Below are positions 43,886 through 53,500 of a DNA stretch of 64,000 nucleotides, piece after piece. The position numbers and the translations under genes were made by a program. Below the pieces are notes generated by a model. It was not told the origin of the DNA, did not search any database, and saw only the letters and a program-made list of their open reading frames with translations. Each line of letters starts with the position of its first letter. Positions within the stretch are counted from its first letter, which is position 1. Origin of the DNA: DAOSXA01 sp964526835 (GTDB lineage Bacteria > Zixibacteria > MSB-5A5 > GN15 > FEB-12); contig CAZGMK010000004.1 of assembly GCA_964526835.1 (NCBI GenBank), positions 62,001 to 126,000 on the forward strand. Direction: 5' to 3'.

Positions 43886-45562
43886 ATGTTGAGATACCTT
43901 AGATCGCAAGACGGTTTCGCGGCGCTGATAGCCCTGATCATGATGGGCATGCTGACCCTGCTCGGTTTGGCGGCTCTTTCGACATCCGACGATGAGTCGA
44001 ATATCGCCGGCAACGAACTACAGGAGATGCGGGCGTTCTACGCCGCCGAGGCAGGTCTGGAACACGCTGCCGCGCAGCTTCAAAACGAGTATGTCACGAC
44101 CGGGTTGCCGCCGACCACGATGCCGACCGGCACCGAATCTCTCAATGGTTGCTCGGTAACCTACTACACCCAGGATAACGGTCCGGCCTCCATGCGAGTG
44201 TTACCGCACGGCACTCTAGCAGGCCTGCACGCGTTGGTGAAGTCATTCACGATCATCGACACCGCGGTGAATCATGTCGACAATGCGCGCGTCGTCATGT
44301 CGCAGTCATTCGAGACCGCACTGATCCCGATCTTCCAGTTCGCTATCTTTTATGGCGACGCTCTCGAGATCGCACCCGGCCCCGACATGAACCTGATCGG
44401 CCGGGTGCACTCCAACGGGGATATCTTCCTGCAAACCGGCGGTACATTGAATATCGACAGCTACATCACGGCCGCTGGCGGCATCTACCACGGCCGCAAA
44501 CCCGGGTGCCCCCAGGGGACCTCGAACGGCGACGTGAACATCAAGGATGCCAACGGCAATTACGTGTCCATGCGTGACGGCGCCGGGTGGCTCGACGCCA
44601 ACGACGCCGCGTGGTATGACTCCTCGGTCGGACGCTGGCAGGGAAGGGTCCAGGATGTCAGTCACGGACAGGAAGAGCTCAATGTACCGCTGGTTGGCGC
44701 GGCATCCGGTGATGCACATCTGCTCATCAAGCCGGGCGCCGGGAATCCGGACTCGTACGAACACAAGGCCACCCTCAAGATAGTCAACGATACCGCCTGG
44801 TACTGGGCCGACTCCGCCTGGTACAATGTCACCGACAGCCTGGTGGCCAAGGGTGTCCTGGATATTGTCGAGGATGACTTCTACGACGGTCGCGAGGGAA
44901 AGAATGTCGATGCCGCCAACCTCAATCTCGGTGCGCTGTATGACTCGACCTTCAACATCTCCGGCCTGGGGACGATCAACCTGGCGCCTCGCAACGGCGT
45001 CATTTACCATAGTTCGACCGATACCGCCGGCAATCAGTTCCCGGCTCTGCGCCTCTGGAATGCTCAGGAACTCGACACCGGGCTGACCGTGGCGAGCTTC
45101 AACCCGGTGTACACCTGGGGCGACTACAATACAGTAGACAAGAAACCGGCCGCCATCATGGGCGACGCGGTAACCTTCCTGTCCGACCAGTGGGATGACA
45201 ATAAGTCGACCTGGGCCCTGTCGTCGAAGAACAAACCCAACCACACGACGGTCAACGCCTCATATATGACCGGCAACGTGCTTACCACGAACACAGCCTA
45301 CTCCGGAGGGTTTGAGAATCTGCCGCGCTTCCTGGAGGACTGGGGCAGTCGGAACTTCAACTGGCGCGGCTCCGCAGTATGCCTGTGGGCGTCACGCCAG
45401 GCAACCGGCCCCTGGTCCTACGGCAGCTTCTACAAGGCGCCAATCCGCAACTGGTTCTACGATACCGATCTTGATGACCCGACGAACCTCCCGCCTGAGA
45501 CCCCGATGGTCCGGAAATTCTTCCGCATCGGCTGGCAACAGGAGTTCGTCGGCTACGATTGA
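43886..45562 (+). CDS. PilX-like prepilin-type protein with large C-terminal domain
   Basis: This 558-aa protein starts with a prepilin-like leader (SQDG|FAALIALIMMGML) in which position +5 is Ile instead of Glu, as in PilX-type minor pilins. The segment NELQEMRAFYAAEAGLEHA is the characteristic PilX-family helix end. Unlike ordinary PilX (about 200 aa) it carries about 450 further residues, rich in Asn, Asp and Gly, with beta-helix-like stretches (MNLIGRVHSNGDIFLQTGGT). It could be an adhesive or surface-exposed pilus tip protein. A terminator follows. Confidence 0.75.
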   Translation: MLRYLRSQDGFAALIALIMMGMLTLLGLAALSTSDDESNIAGNELQEMRAFYAAEAGLEHAAAQLQNEYVTTGLPPTTMPTGTESLNGCSVTYYTQDNGPASMRVLPHGTLAGLHALVKSFTIIDTAVNHVDNARVVMSQSFETALIPIFQFAIFYGDALEIAPGPDMNLIGRVHSNGDIFLQTGGTLNIDSYITAAGGIYHGRKPGCPQGTSNGDVNIKDANGNYVSMRDGAGWLDANDAAWYDSSVGRWQGRVQDVSHGQEELNVPLVGAASGDAHLLIKPGAGNPDSYEHKATLKIVNDTAWYWADSAWYNVTDSLVAKGVLDIVEDDFYDGREGKNVDAANLNLGALYDSTFNISGLGTINLAPRNGVIYHSSTDTAGNQFPALRLWNAQELDTGLTVASFNPVYTWGDYNTVDKKPAAIMGDAVTFLSDQWDDNKSTWALSSKNKPNHTTVNASYMTGNVLTTNTAYSGGFENLPRFLEDWGSRNFNWRGSAVCLWASRQATGPWSYGSFYKAPIRNWFYDTDLDDPTNLPPETPMVRKFFRIGWQQEFVGYD

Positions 45563-45593
45563 TCTCCCTTCGCGTAGCGATGCCTCAACGGCA

Positions 45594-45622
45594 AAGCCCG
45601 TCCCGACTTCCGGGGCGGGCTT
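45594..45622 (+). terminator. Terminator of the prepilin operon
   Basis: AAGCCCGTCCCG (45594-45605) pairs fully (one G-U) with CGGGGCGGGCTT (45611-45622) around a 5-nt loop. Only a short T-rich tail follows (TTCATC). It lies 30 nt after the PilX-like stop. Confidence 0.65.
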
Positions 45623-45692
45623 CATCATGGGCGCCGGGCGGTGATACTATATCGCGCACCTTGATCGGGCGCGGGACATTCCCAAAAACCAC

Positions 45693-45721
45693 TTGTGCCG
45701 CGTTGGGGGCTTGTCTATAAT
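45693..45721 (+). promoter_or_regulatory. Sigma-70-type promoter of the STAS gene
   Basis: TTGTGC (45693-45698), a 17-bp spacer and a perfect TATAAT (45716-45721). The predicted start is near 45728, giving a leader of about 77 nt before the STAS gene, which has its own GAGAGG ribosome-binding site. Confidence 0.7.
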
Positions 45722-45804
45722 GCCCCGAATGAATAGTGCGCCCGACGACCCGCCTGTCGTTGCCAACGCAAGTGGATGAACCTGGAAGATAGAGAGGTAC
45801 ACTG

Positions 45805-46140
45805 ATGAGATTCAATGATACCCTGCAGGGCAACGTAGTTGTTCTGGATGTCAGCGGTAAGATAATGGGCGGTGAAGAGACCACGATGTTCCATGGCAAG
45901 ATACACGAGTACATCAATCAGAATAAGAAGAACTTCGTGGTCGACCTCAAAGATGTCGACTGGATGAACTCGGTCGGCCTGGGCATGCTCATTTCAGCCC
46001 TGACCACGGTCAAGAATGCCGGGGGGCGCTTTGTCCTGAGCAATATCGACAAAATCGAATCGGTGTTGACAATCACCCGCCTGATCTCAGTTTTCGAAAG
46101 CTTCGACACGCGCGAGGAAGCACTCAAGTCCTTCGAGTAA
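45805..46140 (+). CDS. STAS-domain anti-anti-sigma factor
   Basis: This 111-aa protein is a single STAS domain of the SpoIIAA/RsbV type. The phosphorylation loop DWMNSVGLGML holds Ser56, the residue phosphorylated by anti-sigma kinases. No anti-sigma kinase or phosphatase gene is adjacent, so its partner is encoded elsewhere. It is a single-gene unit with its own promoter and a good terminator. Confidence 0.88.
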   Translation: MRFNDTLQGNVVVLDVSGKIMGGEETTMFHGKIHEYINQNKKNFVVDLKDVDWMNSVGLGMLISALTTVKNAGGRFVLSNIDKIESVLTITRLISVFESFDTREEALKSFE

Positions 46141-46168
46141 CACGTCCAGGTAAATTCCAATGACAAAG

Positions 46169-46193
46169 CCCCGCCCCATCCGGCGGGGTTTTT
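46169..46193 (+). terminator. Rho-independent terminator of the STAS gene
   Basis: CCCCGCC (46169-46175) and GGCGGGG (46182-46188) with a 6-nt loop, followed by TTTTT, 28 nt after the stop codon. Confidence 0.85.
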
Positions 46194-46223
46194 GTGTAGG
46201 GGCCGCGCGGGGCGCTAACCCTG

Positions 46224-46350
46224 TGCAGGCGAGAGTCCCCTGCAGGCCGGGCAGCCGAAGCTGCAAGCCGGAGACCGAAGATATCCACTACCGGGGACGG
46301 AATCCCCGGTTGGTCGAGTGGGTATGGTCAATCGCCGGCCCTCCCCGGCG
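46224..46350 (+). ncRNA. Candidate structured RNA upstream of the papain-like protease
   Basis: Several stems can be drawn by eye: TGCAGG / CCTGCA (46224-46229, 46239-46244), GCAG / CTGC (46251, 46261), and a long compound stem with GACC / GGTC (46273, 46326), ATATCCACT / AGTGGGTAT (46281-46289, 46317-46325) capped by ACCGGGGA / TCCCCGGT (46290-46297, 46303-46310). GCCGG at 46267 can close this domain with CCGGC at 46335, or the latter can form CGCCGG / CCGGCG (46333-46338, 46345-46350), so the two folds compete. I cannot match it to a known riboswitch or intron class. The remainder, 46351-46654, shows no gene. Confidence 0.4.
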
Positions 46351-46654
46351 CCACAAGTTAGCAGCAGAAATCGACCAGAATCGGCAAGGGCGGCCAGTAG
46401 ACAAGACCGGCGGGCATGAAGAGCCGTGGCGATCCGGGCTCTGTCAAAATCGCAACAGCCTCAATACCGTCGGTCGAAAAACGGCAAAACGAACCCAATT
46501 TACGCTAACCTCATGATCCCTGATGACTTATCGAATTGGCCCGCCCTTGTCTACCAGCGATCGGGGGTTCAGCAGGGAATCGTGACAACCGATAACACAA
46601 GCAGGAACGCCAAACGTGAAGTGATTTAACAGCAAGCACATAAGGGAGCTGTCT

Positions 46655-48346
46655 ATGTATCGAGTGATCACCATTACAGCGCTTCTAATGCTGTGCGCCT
46701 CGGTGGCCTTGATGGCCCAGCAGCCGAGCGTCGCCCCAACCTACACTCCTGAGAATATTGATCTGCCGGAAGGACGTGGGTTCATACCACCGGGGCACGA
46801 TCTGTCGCACCTGACCGAAGCCGCGCCGCCGGCCGGAAAGGTCTCATCGCTGCCCTCCTCATGGGACTGGCGCAGCGAAGGCAAAGTCACGTCGATCAAG
46901 AACCAGGGAAGCTGTGGGGCCTGCTATACTTTCGGAGTAGCGGCCAATTTCGAGTCACGGATACTGATCGACGGGGGCAGTACTTACGATTTCTCCGAGA
47001 ACAACCTCAAGGAATGCCACTACTACGAGAGCTCCTGCAGCGGCGGTAACTACGAAATGATTGCCGATTTCCTGAGTAAACAGGGAACAACCCTCGAGTC
47101 ATGCGACCCTTATGTGGCCGCCGACGTTGCGTGTAACAGCGGCTGCACTTATCAGCACACCCTGCTGGATTGGCATATTATCTCCAGCAACACCACGCCG
47201 TCCACCGCCACCCTCAAGCAGTACATCCATGACCACGGCCCGGTCTACACCAGCCTCTATGCCGGTGACGCCAATGACAACTCCTGGCAGACCGAGTTCA
47301 ACGCCTACGACGGTTCCTATACGCTTCACTATACCGACGACCATACGACCAACCACGCGGTGACGATAGTGGGCTGGGATGATGACCTCGCCCACGCCGG
47401 GGGTACCGGCGGCTGGATTGTCAAGAACTCGTGGGGTACATCGTGGGGCGGAACCTGCGGCTACGGCGCCGAAGCCGGCTACTTCACTATCGCCTACGAG
47501 TCGGCCAATATCGGCCGGTGGTCATCCACTATTGCCGGCTGGCAGGATTACTCGAGCACCAGCGATCTCTATTACTATGACGAAGGTGGCTGGAGCACCT
47601 CGTGGGGATACAGCGCAACAACGTGCTGGGGCCTGTCGAAGTTCATCGTGAGCTCGGATCATTATGTCACCCGGGTCGAATTCTGGACCAACGACGTCAC
47701 TACCGACGTCGACGTCTACCTCTACGACGACTTCGACGGCACTACCCCGTCGACCCTCCTGGCCTCGAAACTAGATACCAGCTTCACCAATGCCGGCTAC
47801 CACTCGATCGCCTTCTCCTCGGCGCCTCAGGTATCGGCGGGTGAAGATGTTTACGCAGTAGTCAAGATCACCAACTCATCGTACACCTTCCCTATGGTCG
47901 CCGACACCGTGTCCCCGGCCGAGATAGCCACCACCTACATCTCTTCCAACGGCGCTTCAGGTTCCTGGTATGACCTCGGCGCCGGCCAAGGTGATGATGT
48001 GGCCATCCGCATTCGCACGTCACCGACCCTGTCGCTCGATGTGGGTGACGACGATACCCCGACGCCGTCCGACTTCCGCCTCGAGAACAACTACCCGAAT
48101 CCGTTCAACGCCGGCACGACTATCAGCTATCACCTGAGTCAACGTCAGCAGGTGACATTGACCATCTATGACCTGTTGGGCCGCAAGGTTCGAACCCTGT
48201 TCGAGGGCGTCCAGTCGGCCGGCGATCATGAAATCACCTGGGATGGTCGGACCGATCACGGCAAGGAGGTCTCCACCGGAGTCTACCTGTATCGTCTGAC
48301 GGCCGGCGAGCAGTCGCAGTCAAAGAAAATGCTGTTGCTGAAATAG
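46655..48346 (+). CDS. Secreted papain-family (C1A) cysteine protease with C-terminal sorting-like domain
   Basis: This 563-aa protein has a Sec signal peptide, a short pro-like segment, and a C1A catalytic domain with Cys90 (NQGSCGACYTF), His234 (TNHAVTIVGW) and Asn258 (VKNSWGTSWGG). After about residue 295 a beta-rich domain follows (carbohydrate- or protein-binding like). The C-terminal 85 residues begin LENNYPNPFNAGTTISYHL and end KKMLLLK, the FlgD-Ig/type A sorting-like domain common in FCB bacteria, implying secretion to the surface or medium. GGGAG lies upstream of the ATG. The next gene starts 6 nt after the stop. Confidence 0.92.
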   Translation: MYRVITITALLMLCASVALMAQQPSVAPTYTPENIDLPEGRGFIPPGHDLSHLTEAAPPAGKVSSLPSSWDWRSEGKVTSIKNQGSCGACYTFGVAANFESRILIDGGSTYDFSENNLKECHYYESSCSGGNYEMIADFLSKQGTTLESCDPYVAADVACNSGCTYQHTLLDWHIISSNTTPSTATLKQYIHDHGPVYTSLYAGDANDNSWQTEFNAYDGSYTLHYTDDHTTNHAVTIVGWDDDLAHAGGTGGWIVKNSWGTSWGGTCGYGAEAGYFTIAYESANIGRWSSTIAGWQDYSSTSDLYYYDEGGWSTSWGYSATTCWGLSKFIVSSDHYVTRVEFWTNDVTTDVDVYLYDDFDGTTPSTLLASKLDTSFTNAGYHSIAFSSAPQVSAGEDVYAVVKITNSSYTFPMVADTVSPAEIATTYISSNGASGSWYDLGAGQGDDVAIRIRTSPTLSLDVGDDDTPTPSDFRLENNYPNPFNAGTTISYHLSQRQQVTLTIYDLLGRKVRTLFEGVQSAGDHEITWDGRTDHGKEVSTGVYLYRLTAGEQSQSKKMLLLK

Positions 48347-48352
48347 GCAGGC

Positions 48353-49060
48353 ATGTGCTTACCACGGTACATATGCGGGGCGGCGTCGATAGGCGTCGCC
48401 CTGATTACTCTTCTCGCAGAACCGGGTTGCGGCAATGGTGGTGTGGACTCGACCAACCAACCTCCCACTGTCCCGGATGCGTCCACAGTCAATGGGGCTC
48501 CGGGCGCCGATGCCGACGGGATGCCGTTGGGCCTGACTCTGCGATGGCAAAGCGAAGATCCCGAGGGTCAGGCGCTGACGTATGATTTGTATTTCGGCGA
48601 GTCGCCGCTGCCGGAATTGATGGCCGGCGGCCTCGACGTGGCCGAATATGAGCTGGCGTCACTCGAATATGCAACTACCTACTACTGGCGCGTCGTAGCT
48701 TGCGATCCCGCCGGCTTGTGCACGCCGTCGCCGCGCTGGCGCTTCACGACTCTGGGCTCGGCGGAGACGCCGGCCTATAATGACCCGGCAGTGGCGATCG
48801 TGGGCGAGGTCGGCCAGTTCTTCCGCATCGAATTACCGGCCGATTTGGGTCAACACAGGATGTGGTCGTGGATTGAGCCGATCGACCGAAATATGCTCGA
48901 CCTGATCGAGCAGACATTTCGCACCGACGATGATGCCACGATGCAAGTGTGGTTGTTCAGGAGCCTCGCGATCGGCCGAACCACCCTTTCTCTCAGGCTT
49001 CTCCAGGAGGGCAGCACGGCCCCTCTGGATGTTGCTCATTTTGAGCTGATAATCTACTGA
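48353..49060 (+). CDS. Fn3 lipoprotein with possible chagasin-like inhibitor domain
   Basis: This 235-aa protein has an N-terminal hydrophobic signal and a probable lipobox (EPGC near 26). Residues about 40-130 form a fibronectin type III domain (LTLRWQSEDPEGQALTYDLY ... TYYWRVVACDPAG). Residues about 140-235 resemble the I42 chagasin fold: 'GEVGQFFRIELP', 'RMWSW' where NPTTGxxW is usual, 'MQVWLFRSLAIGRTTLSLRLL', then a final strand FELIIY. The classical inhibitor loops are degenerate, so this is tentative. Its position 6 nt behind a papain-family protease, the target class of chagasins, is what makes the match worth testing. Confidence 0.55.
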   Translation: MCLPRYICGAASIGVALITLLAEPGCGNGGVDSTNQPPTVPDASTVNGAPGADADGMPLGLTLRWQSEDPEGQALTYDLYFGESPLPELMAGGLDVAEYELASLEYATTYYWRVVACDPAGLCTPSPRWRFTTLGSAETPAYNDPAVAIVGEVGQFFRIELPADLGQHRMWSWIEPIDRNMLDLIEQTFRTDDDATMQVWLFRSLAIGRTTLSLRLLQEGSTAPLDVAHFELIIY

Positions 49061-49072
49061 GAGGCAGCAACC

Positions 49073-49711
49073 TTACTCCGAAGCGCTTTCGCCTTCAAGC
49101 TGTACCTGTCTGGTACTGGCATTGAGCTGGCCGAAGTGTTCGTCACGGCACGCGGGGCATATGCTGTGGGAGAACTCGGCCTGCGAGTGCTCGCCAATGT
49201 AATCTTCGACGCTTGACCAGAAATCCTGGTCGTTGCGAATCTTCTTGCACCAGGCGCAGATGGGGATAATTCCCTGTAGCTGCTTAACGTGTGCGAGCGC
49301 ATCCTTGAGTTCATCAATTTTCTGGGTCAGGCGTGATTCGAGGGCGATTATTCGTTCGCCGGCGCGTACTCGCGAGCGAAGCTCCGCGGCGTCGAACGGC
49401 TTCGTGACATAGTCGTCGGCCCCGGCGTCGAGCGCCGTAACAATACTGTCCTTCTGGGTCCTGGCGGTCAGCATGATGACATAAACAAACTCGCCGTCGC
49501 GATTCTTCTTGATCTCGCGGCATATATCCAGCCCGTCCCGATGGGGCATCATCCAGTCGAGAACGGCCATTCTGATTTCAGTCTGATCGTCCAGTCGTTG
49601 CGCGGCCTCCATTCCATCCGCCGTGACAATGACGTCATGGCCCCACTTGGCCAGATTGGTCGCCAGCAGCTTGCGCGAGATCGGCTCGTCTTCCGCGATG
49701 AGTATCTTCAA
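49073..49711 (-). CDS. Response regulator with C-terminal Cys-rich module
   Basis: This 212-aa protein has an N-terminal receiver domain (IAEDEP acidic pocket, phospho-acceptor Asp in AVLDWMMPHRDG near 53, Lys in VTKPFD near 104). A coiled coil (ALESRLTQKIDELKDALAHVKQLQ) leads to a small module with CAWCKKIR and CPAC, the 'LxGIIPICxxCKKIRxDxxxW' motif often attached to receivers and PAS proteins; it may bind a metal. There is no DNA-binding domain. It lies downstream of the hybrid kinase and double-receiver genes and probably receives phosphate from that kinase. Confidence 0.88.
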   Translation of the reverse strand: MKILIAEDEPISRKLLATNLAKWGHDVIVTADGMEAAQRLDDQTEIRMAVLDWMMPHRDGLDICREIKKNRDGEFVYVIMLTARTQKDSIVTALDAGADDYVTKPFDAAELRSRVRAGERIIALESRLTQKIDELKDALAHVKQLQGIIPICAWCKKIRNDQDFWSSVEDYIGEHSQAEFSHSICPACRDEHFGQLNASTRQVQLEGESASE

Positions 49712-49837
49712 AGTGTCGGTCCCTGTGTTGTTTGCCCTGCGGGCAGATGTGCACCAGCCTCTTGGTCTATTGCCTGTATCGGCAACCGGGACCCATGATT
49801 GAGTTACTTTGTCGTTTGAAGATCGGCACCGGCGAGA

Positions 49838-50572
49838 CTATTCTCGCTCGGGCGACATCAGGACGTGCACGGTGTTCAGAATGTCCTCGGAGCGAAACGG
49901 TTTTCCCACGAACTGATCGGCGCCGGCCTGCCGAGCCTCATCGGGATCGAAGCGATCGGTGTATCCGGTCATTAGAACTACCGGGAGGCTCGGGAACTCC
50001 TCACGGATCCGTATTACCAGATCCAGGCCGGTCCGAACCGGCATCAGGATGTCAGAAAGAACGAGCCCTATCTTGCGTGTTCGCACTATCGCCAGTGCTT
50101 CGTCCGCGCCCGACGCCGCCAATGCCTTGTACCCGGAGCGCGAGAGCACCCCGACCAGCATGTTGCGGATCATCTCGTCGTCATCGACAACCAGCACCGC
50201 ATCACCCTCGGCTCGAATGGCGCGCGCTATAGTAGACCGCAGGACACCGGAGTCGAAAGGCGAAACCAGACAATCAGTAGCTCCCTCCTGAAGGCCGCGT
50301 ACCAGCTTGTCTCTTTCGGCCCTATCGGCGCACAGCACCACGGGGATCTTCGCCTGCCCGTCCCGGTTCAGGAACGTGTCGAGCAGGGCCAGGCCGTCGA
50401 ACACCGGCGGAGCGATGACCAGGAAAGCCAGATCAAACTCGATATCCGCTGCGGTTAGCTGGGCGACCTCCTCGGCTGATCTGACGCACCTGACCTCGTG
50501 CCCCTGCTGCACCAGCGTCCTGCTAAGCTGGGCATGCGATGACCGATCATCTTCGGCAACCAAGATGCGCAT
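49838..50572 (-). CDS. Double receiver-domain protein
   Basis: This 244-aa protein consists of two receiver domains in tandem. The first (1-120) lacks the phospho-acceptor Asp: the expected strand reads DLAFLVIAPPVFDG. The second (125-244) is canonical, with VVDDDE, Asp in LVLSDILMPVRTG and VGKPF. No output domain is present, so it may act as a phosphate relay or adaptor. Its ATG overlaps the kinase stop by one base, implying coupled translation. Confidence 0.85.
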   Translation of the reverse strand: MRILVAEDDRSSHAQLSRTLVQQGHEVRCVRSAEEVAQLTAADIEFDLAFLVIAPPVFDGLALLDTFLNRDGQAKIPVVLCADRAERDKLVRGLQEGATDCLVSPFDSGVLRSTIARAIRAEGDAVLVVDDDEMIRNMLVGVLSRSGYKALAASGADEALAIVRTRKIGLVLSDILMPVRTGLDLVIRIREEFPSLPVVLMTGYTDRFDPDEARQAGADQFVGKPFRSEDILNTVHVLMSPERE

Positions 50573-53500
50573 CAGGCTCCGGCCTCCATAGATGCGGTCG
50601 CGGAGCGCTCGAATCTGTCAACTTCCTCTACAAGGCGTTCAAGGGCTTCGGTCGCCCCGGCAAGGTCACCGTCGAGCCCCATGGTCTCTAATCGTTGGGC
50701 CACGTCCGCCGCCGCCGCTGCGCCGAGATTGCCCAGCGAGCCTTTCAGGGTGTGGGCCGCCACCTTCAACTCGCCGGCTGACGCCGATTTAATGGCCTCC
50801 TCGATTGCACGTATCATTTCTTTGGATGACTCGCGAAACATGGTCAGCAGTTCCACGACCAGTTCGGCGTCGCCGTCGGCAGCCGCCAGAGCCCGATCTC
50901 GGTTGAATACTGTCACCGTCTGCCCTTCTCGTTTCATGATCGCATCTTCAGCGACATCGTTGTTGGCGTTCTTCCCGATGTGCTGTTCCAGCACTCTATA
51001 TAGGTCTATCGGCTCGATCGGCTTGCTTACATAGTCATTCATTCCCGCCCGAAGGCATTCCTCGCGATCACCAACCATGGCGTTGGCCGTCATGGCAATT
51101 ACTGGGATCGAGGCTGCCCTGTCAGGCAGACGACGTATCTCGGCTGTCGCCTCAAGGCCACTCAGGACAGGCATCTGCACATCCATCAACACAGCATCGA
51201 AAGTATACTTGCTGACAGCGTCGACGGCTGCTCGACCATCGGTTACGGACATGACATCGTATCCTCTCTTCGCGAGCAGACGCTGCGCCAGCTTCATGTT
51301 GACAGGATTGTCTTCGGCAATGAGAATTCGTCCCGGTCCGCTCCGATACGACATCTCATCACCTGCTTCCGGGTCGCGTTCTCGGCTTCCGGCATGCAGG
51401 TACGGTTCATTCGTTTCAGCCCCTCCACTGGATAACAATTGCCTCAGCGCGCCCTGCAGTTTCTTTGGGTTCAGCGGCTTTCTCAATGTCATCCGCGCTG
51501 CTGCCCCGACGTTTTTAAGCGACTCACTACCGCCATAGCCTGACACCATCAGGATGATAGGGGTAGTGCCCACGCCCTGGAGATCGGCTGGTCCAGCACC
51601 GTCCTCTTTCCATCGGCCTTCCAGGGCCGCTTCGTCTACGATGATTACGTCAAACCCACACTCATTCCGTGGCGTCTGATCGAGGATGGGCCGCGCGGAC
51701 AGGAGGTCTTTCTCGCCGGTTACGTCCATCCCCCAGTTTTCGAGCAACGCGGCCAGATGGTTGCGGCGATCGGTGGCCTCATCGATAACCAGAGCGCGAC
51801 CGGCCTGGAGGGAATCTCTCGTATCCGGCATGGCGACCTGACCATCAGCCAGGCCCAACCTCACCGTGAAATGTAAGGTAGCGCCCGGTCCGCCGACGCC
51901 ACTTTGGTTGGTCGGGCTCTCAACCCAGATGTGACCGTCCATCATTCTTACCAACTGGCGCGAGATGGTGGTCCCAAGTCCGGTCCCGCCATACTCCCGA
52001 GTTGTTGAGCCGTCTGCCTGGGTGAAGCTCTCAAAGATGTTGTCCTGCTTGTCGGCCGGTATGCCGATTCCGGAATCAGAAATGGCGAAGTGGAAGCAAT
52101 TGCCGCTCTCTGAATCGGACTGGAATTCCACGCGAATCGCAACTTCGCCTTCGTCGGTGAACTTGACTGCGTTGCCGACGAGGTTGATGACTACCTGTCG
52201 CAATCGCCCCGGATCTCCAACGACTGCATCCGGCGCGAGCGGACTGACCATCGTTGTCAGATTTATCGATTTCTGGGCGGCCTTGAGGACAAGGGGCTCG
52301 ACCGACGACGCCAACAGGTCGCGCAGAGAAAACTCAATCGCCTCCAGCTCCATCCTGCCGGCCTCAAACTTGGAAAAGTCAAGAATGTCGTTAACCAGTT
52401 GCATCAGGTGATCCGCAGAAGAGCGCAACATCTCAAGGCATTCACGCTGTTCAACGGAGAGCTCATCATCCAGCGCAAGATCGGTCATACCGATGATTCC
52501 GTTTAGCGGTGTCCGAATCTCGTGGCTCATATTGGCCAGGAATTCGCTCTTGACCTGCGTGGCCTTCTCGGCTCTGGCCTTCTCAATCTCGAGTTCCTGG
52601 ATGAGCTGGACCAATCGCTGCGAATTGTCCTCCTGAGCTTCCTTGGCCTCGCTGAGACTCTGGGCGTACTCACGCAAGTCCTCCTCGGCCTTCTTGCGTT
52701 CGGAGATGTCGCGGATCACCGCCGTTGACCAGTATTCGCCCCGCCACGAGACTACAGAAAGCGCGATCTCGATCGGAAAAACCTCGCCGCTGCGACGCTT
52801 GCCCTTTAGTTCCAGCACCTTGCCAATCGCGCGGCCTTTGCCGGTCTTCTTGAAGTTACGCCAGCCCGCTTCGTACCTGGCGGCATACTCCTCAGGCATG
52901 ATGAGAGCGTGCACATTCCGCCCAAGTGTTTCTTCTGACTTGTACCCGAACATCCTCTCGGCGGCCGGATTCCAGTACTCCACTCTTCCGTCGGCATTAA
53001 TCATCACCAGGGCATCCAGAATCGATGCCCCAATGGTTCTGAATCGATGTTCGCTCTCACGCAAGTCGTCGAGGACTCGTCGGCGTTCGCTGATATCGCG
53101 ACACGTGACGACGAGTCCTTCAACGCCGGGTGACTCAAGCTGATTTGTGATCACGGCCTCAATGCTGAGCCAGTCACCCTCTTCACTCCTTACGCGAAGT
53201 CTCTCGAGTCGCACAACTTCCCCGGGACTCTCGATAACCCTCGCGATAGCTCCCCTTAGCAGTGGCAGGTCCTCGGCGTGCACGAACCTGTCCGGCGGAT
53301 GGCCAAGGACATTGTCGACCGTGAAGCCGCTGAGGCGCTCTAACGAAGGTGTCACGTACTTGCAGCACCCATTGGCATCTGCGATGATTATGATGTCGGC
53401 CGAGTTCTCGGTGATGGCTCGAAACATCGCCTCGCTTGTCCGCAAGGCTTGCTCGGCCGACCGACGACGGTCGATATCATCTCTGAGACGCTTATTCAGC

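Noticed and set aside
46200..46350. Cobalamin riboswitch, suggested by AAGCCGGAGACC
   Set aside because: The order of conserved elements is wrong (no GCCACTG box) and the following gene is a protease, not a cobalamin gene.
46200..46500. Group II intron, suggested by stems and GCGAGAGTCC
   Set aside because: No reverse transcriptase gene, no clear domain V and no exon being interrupted.
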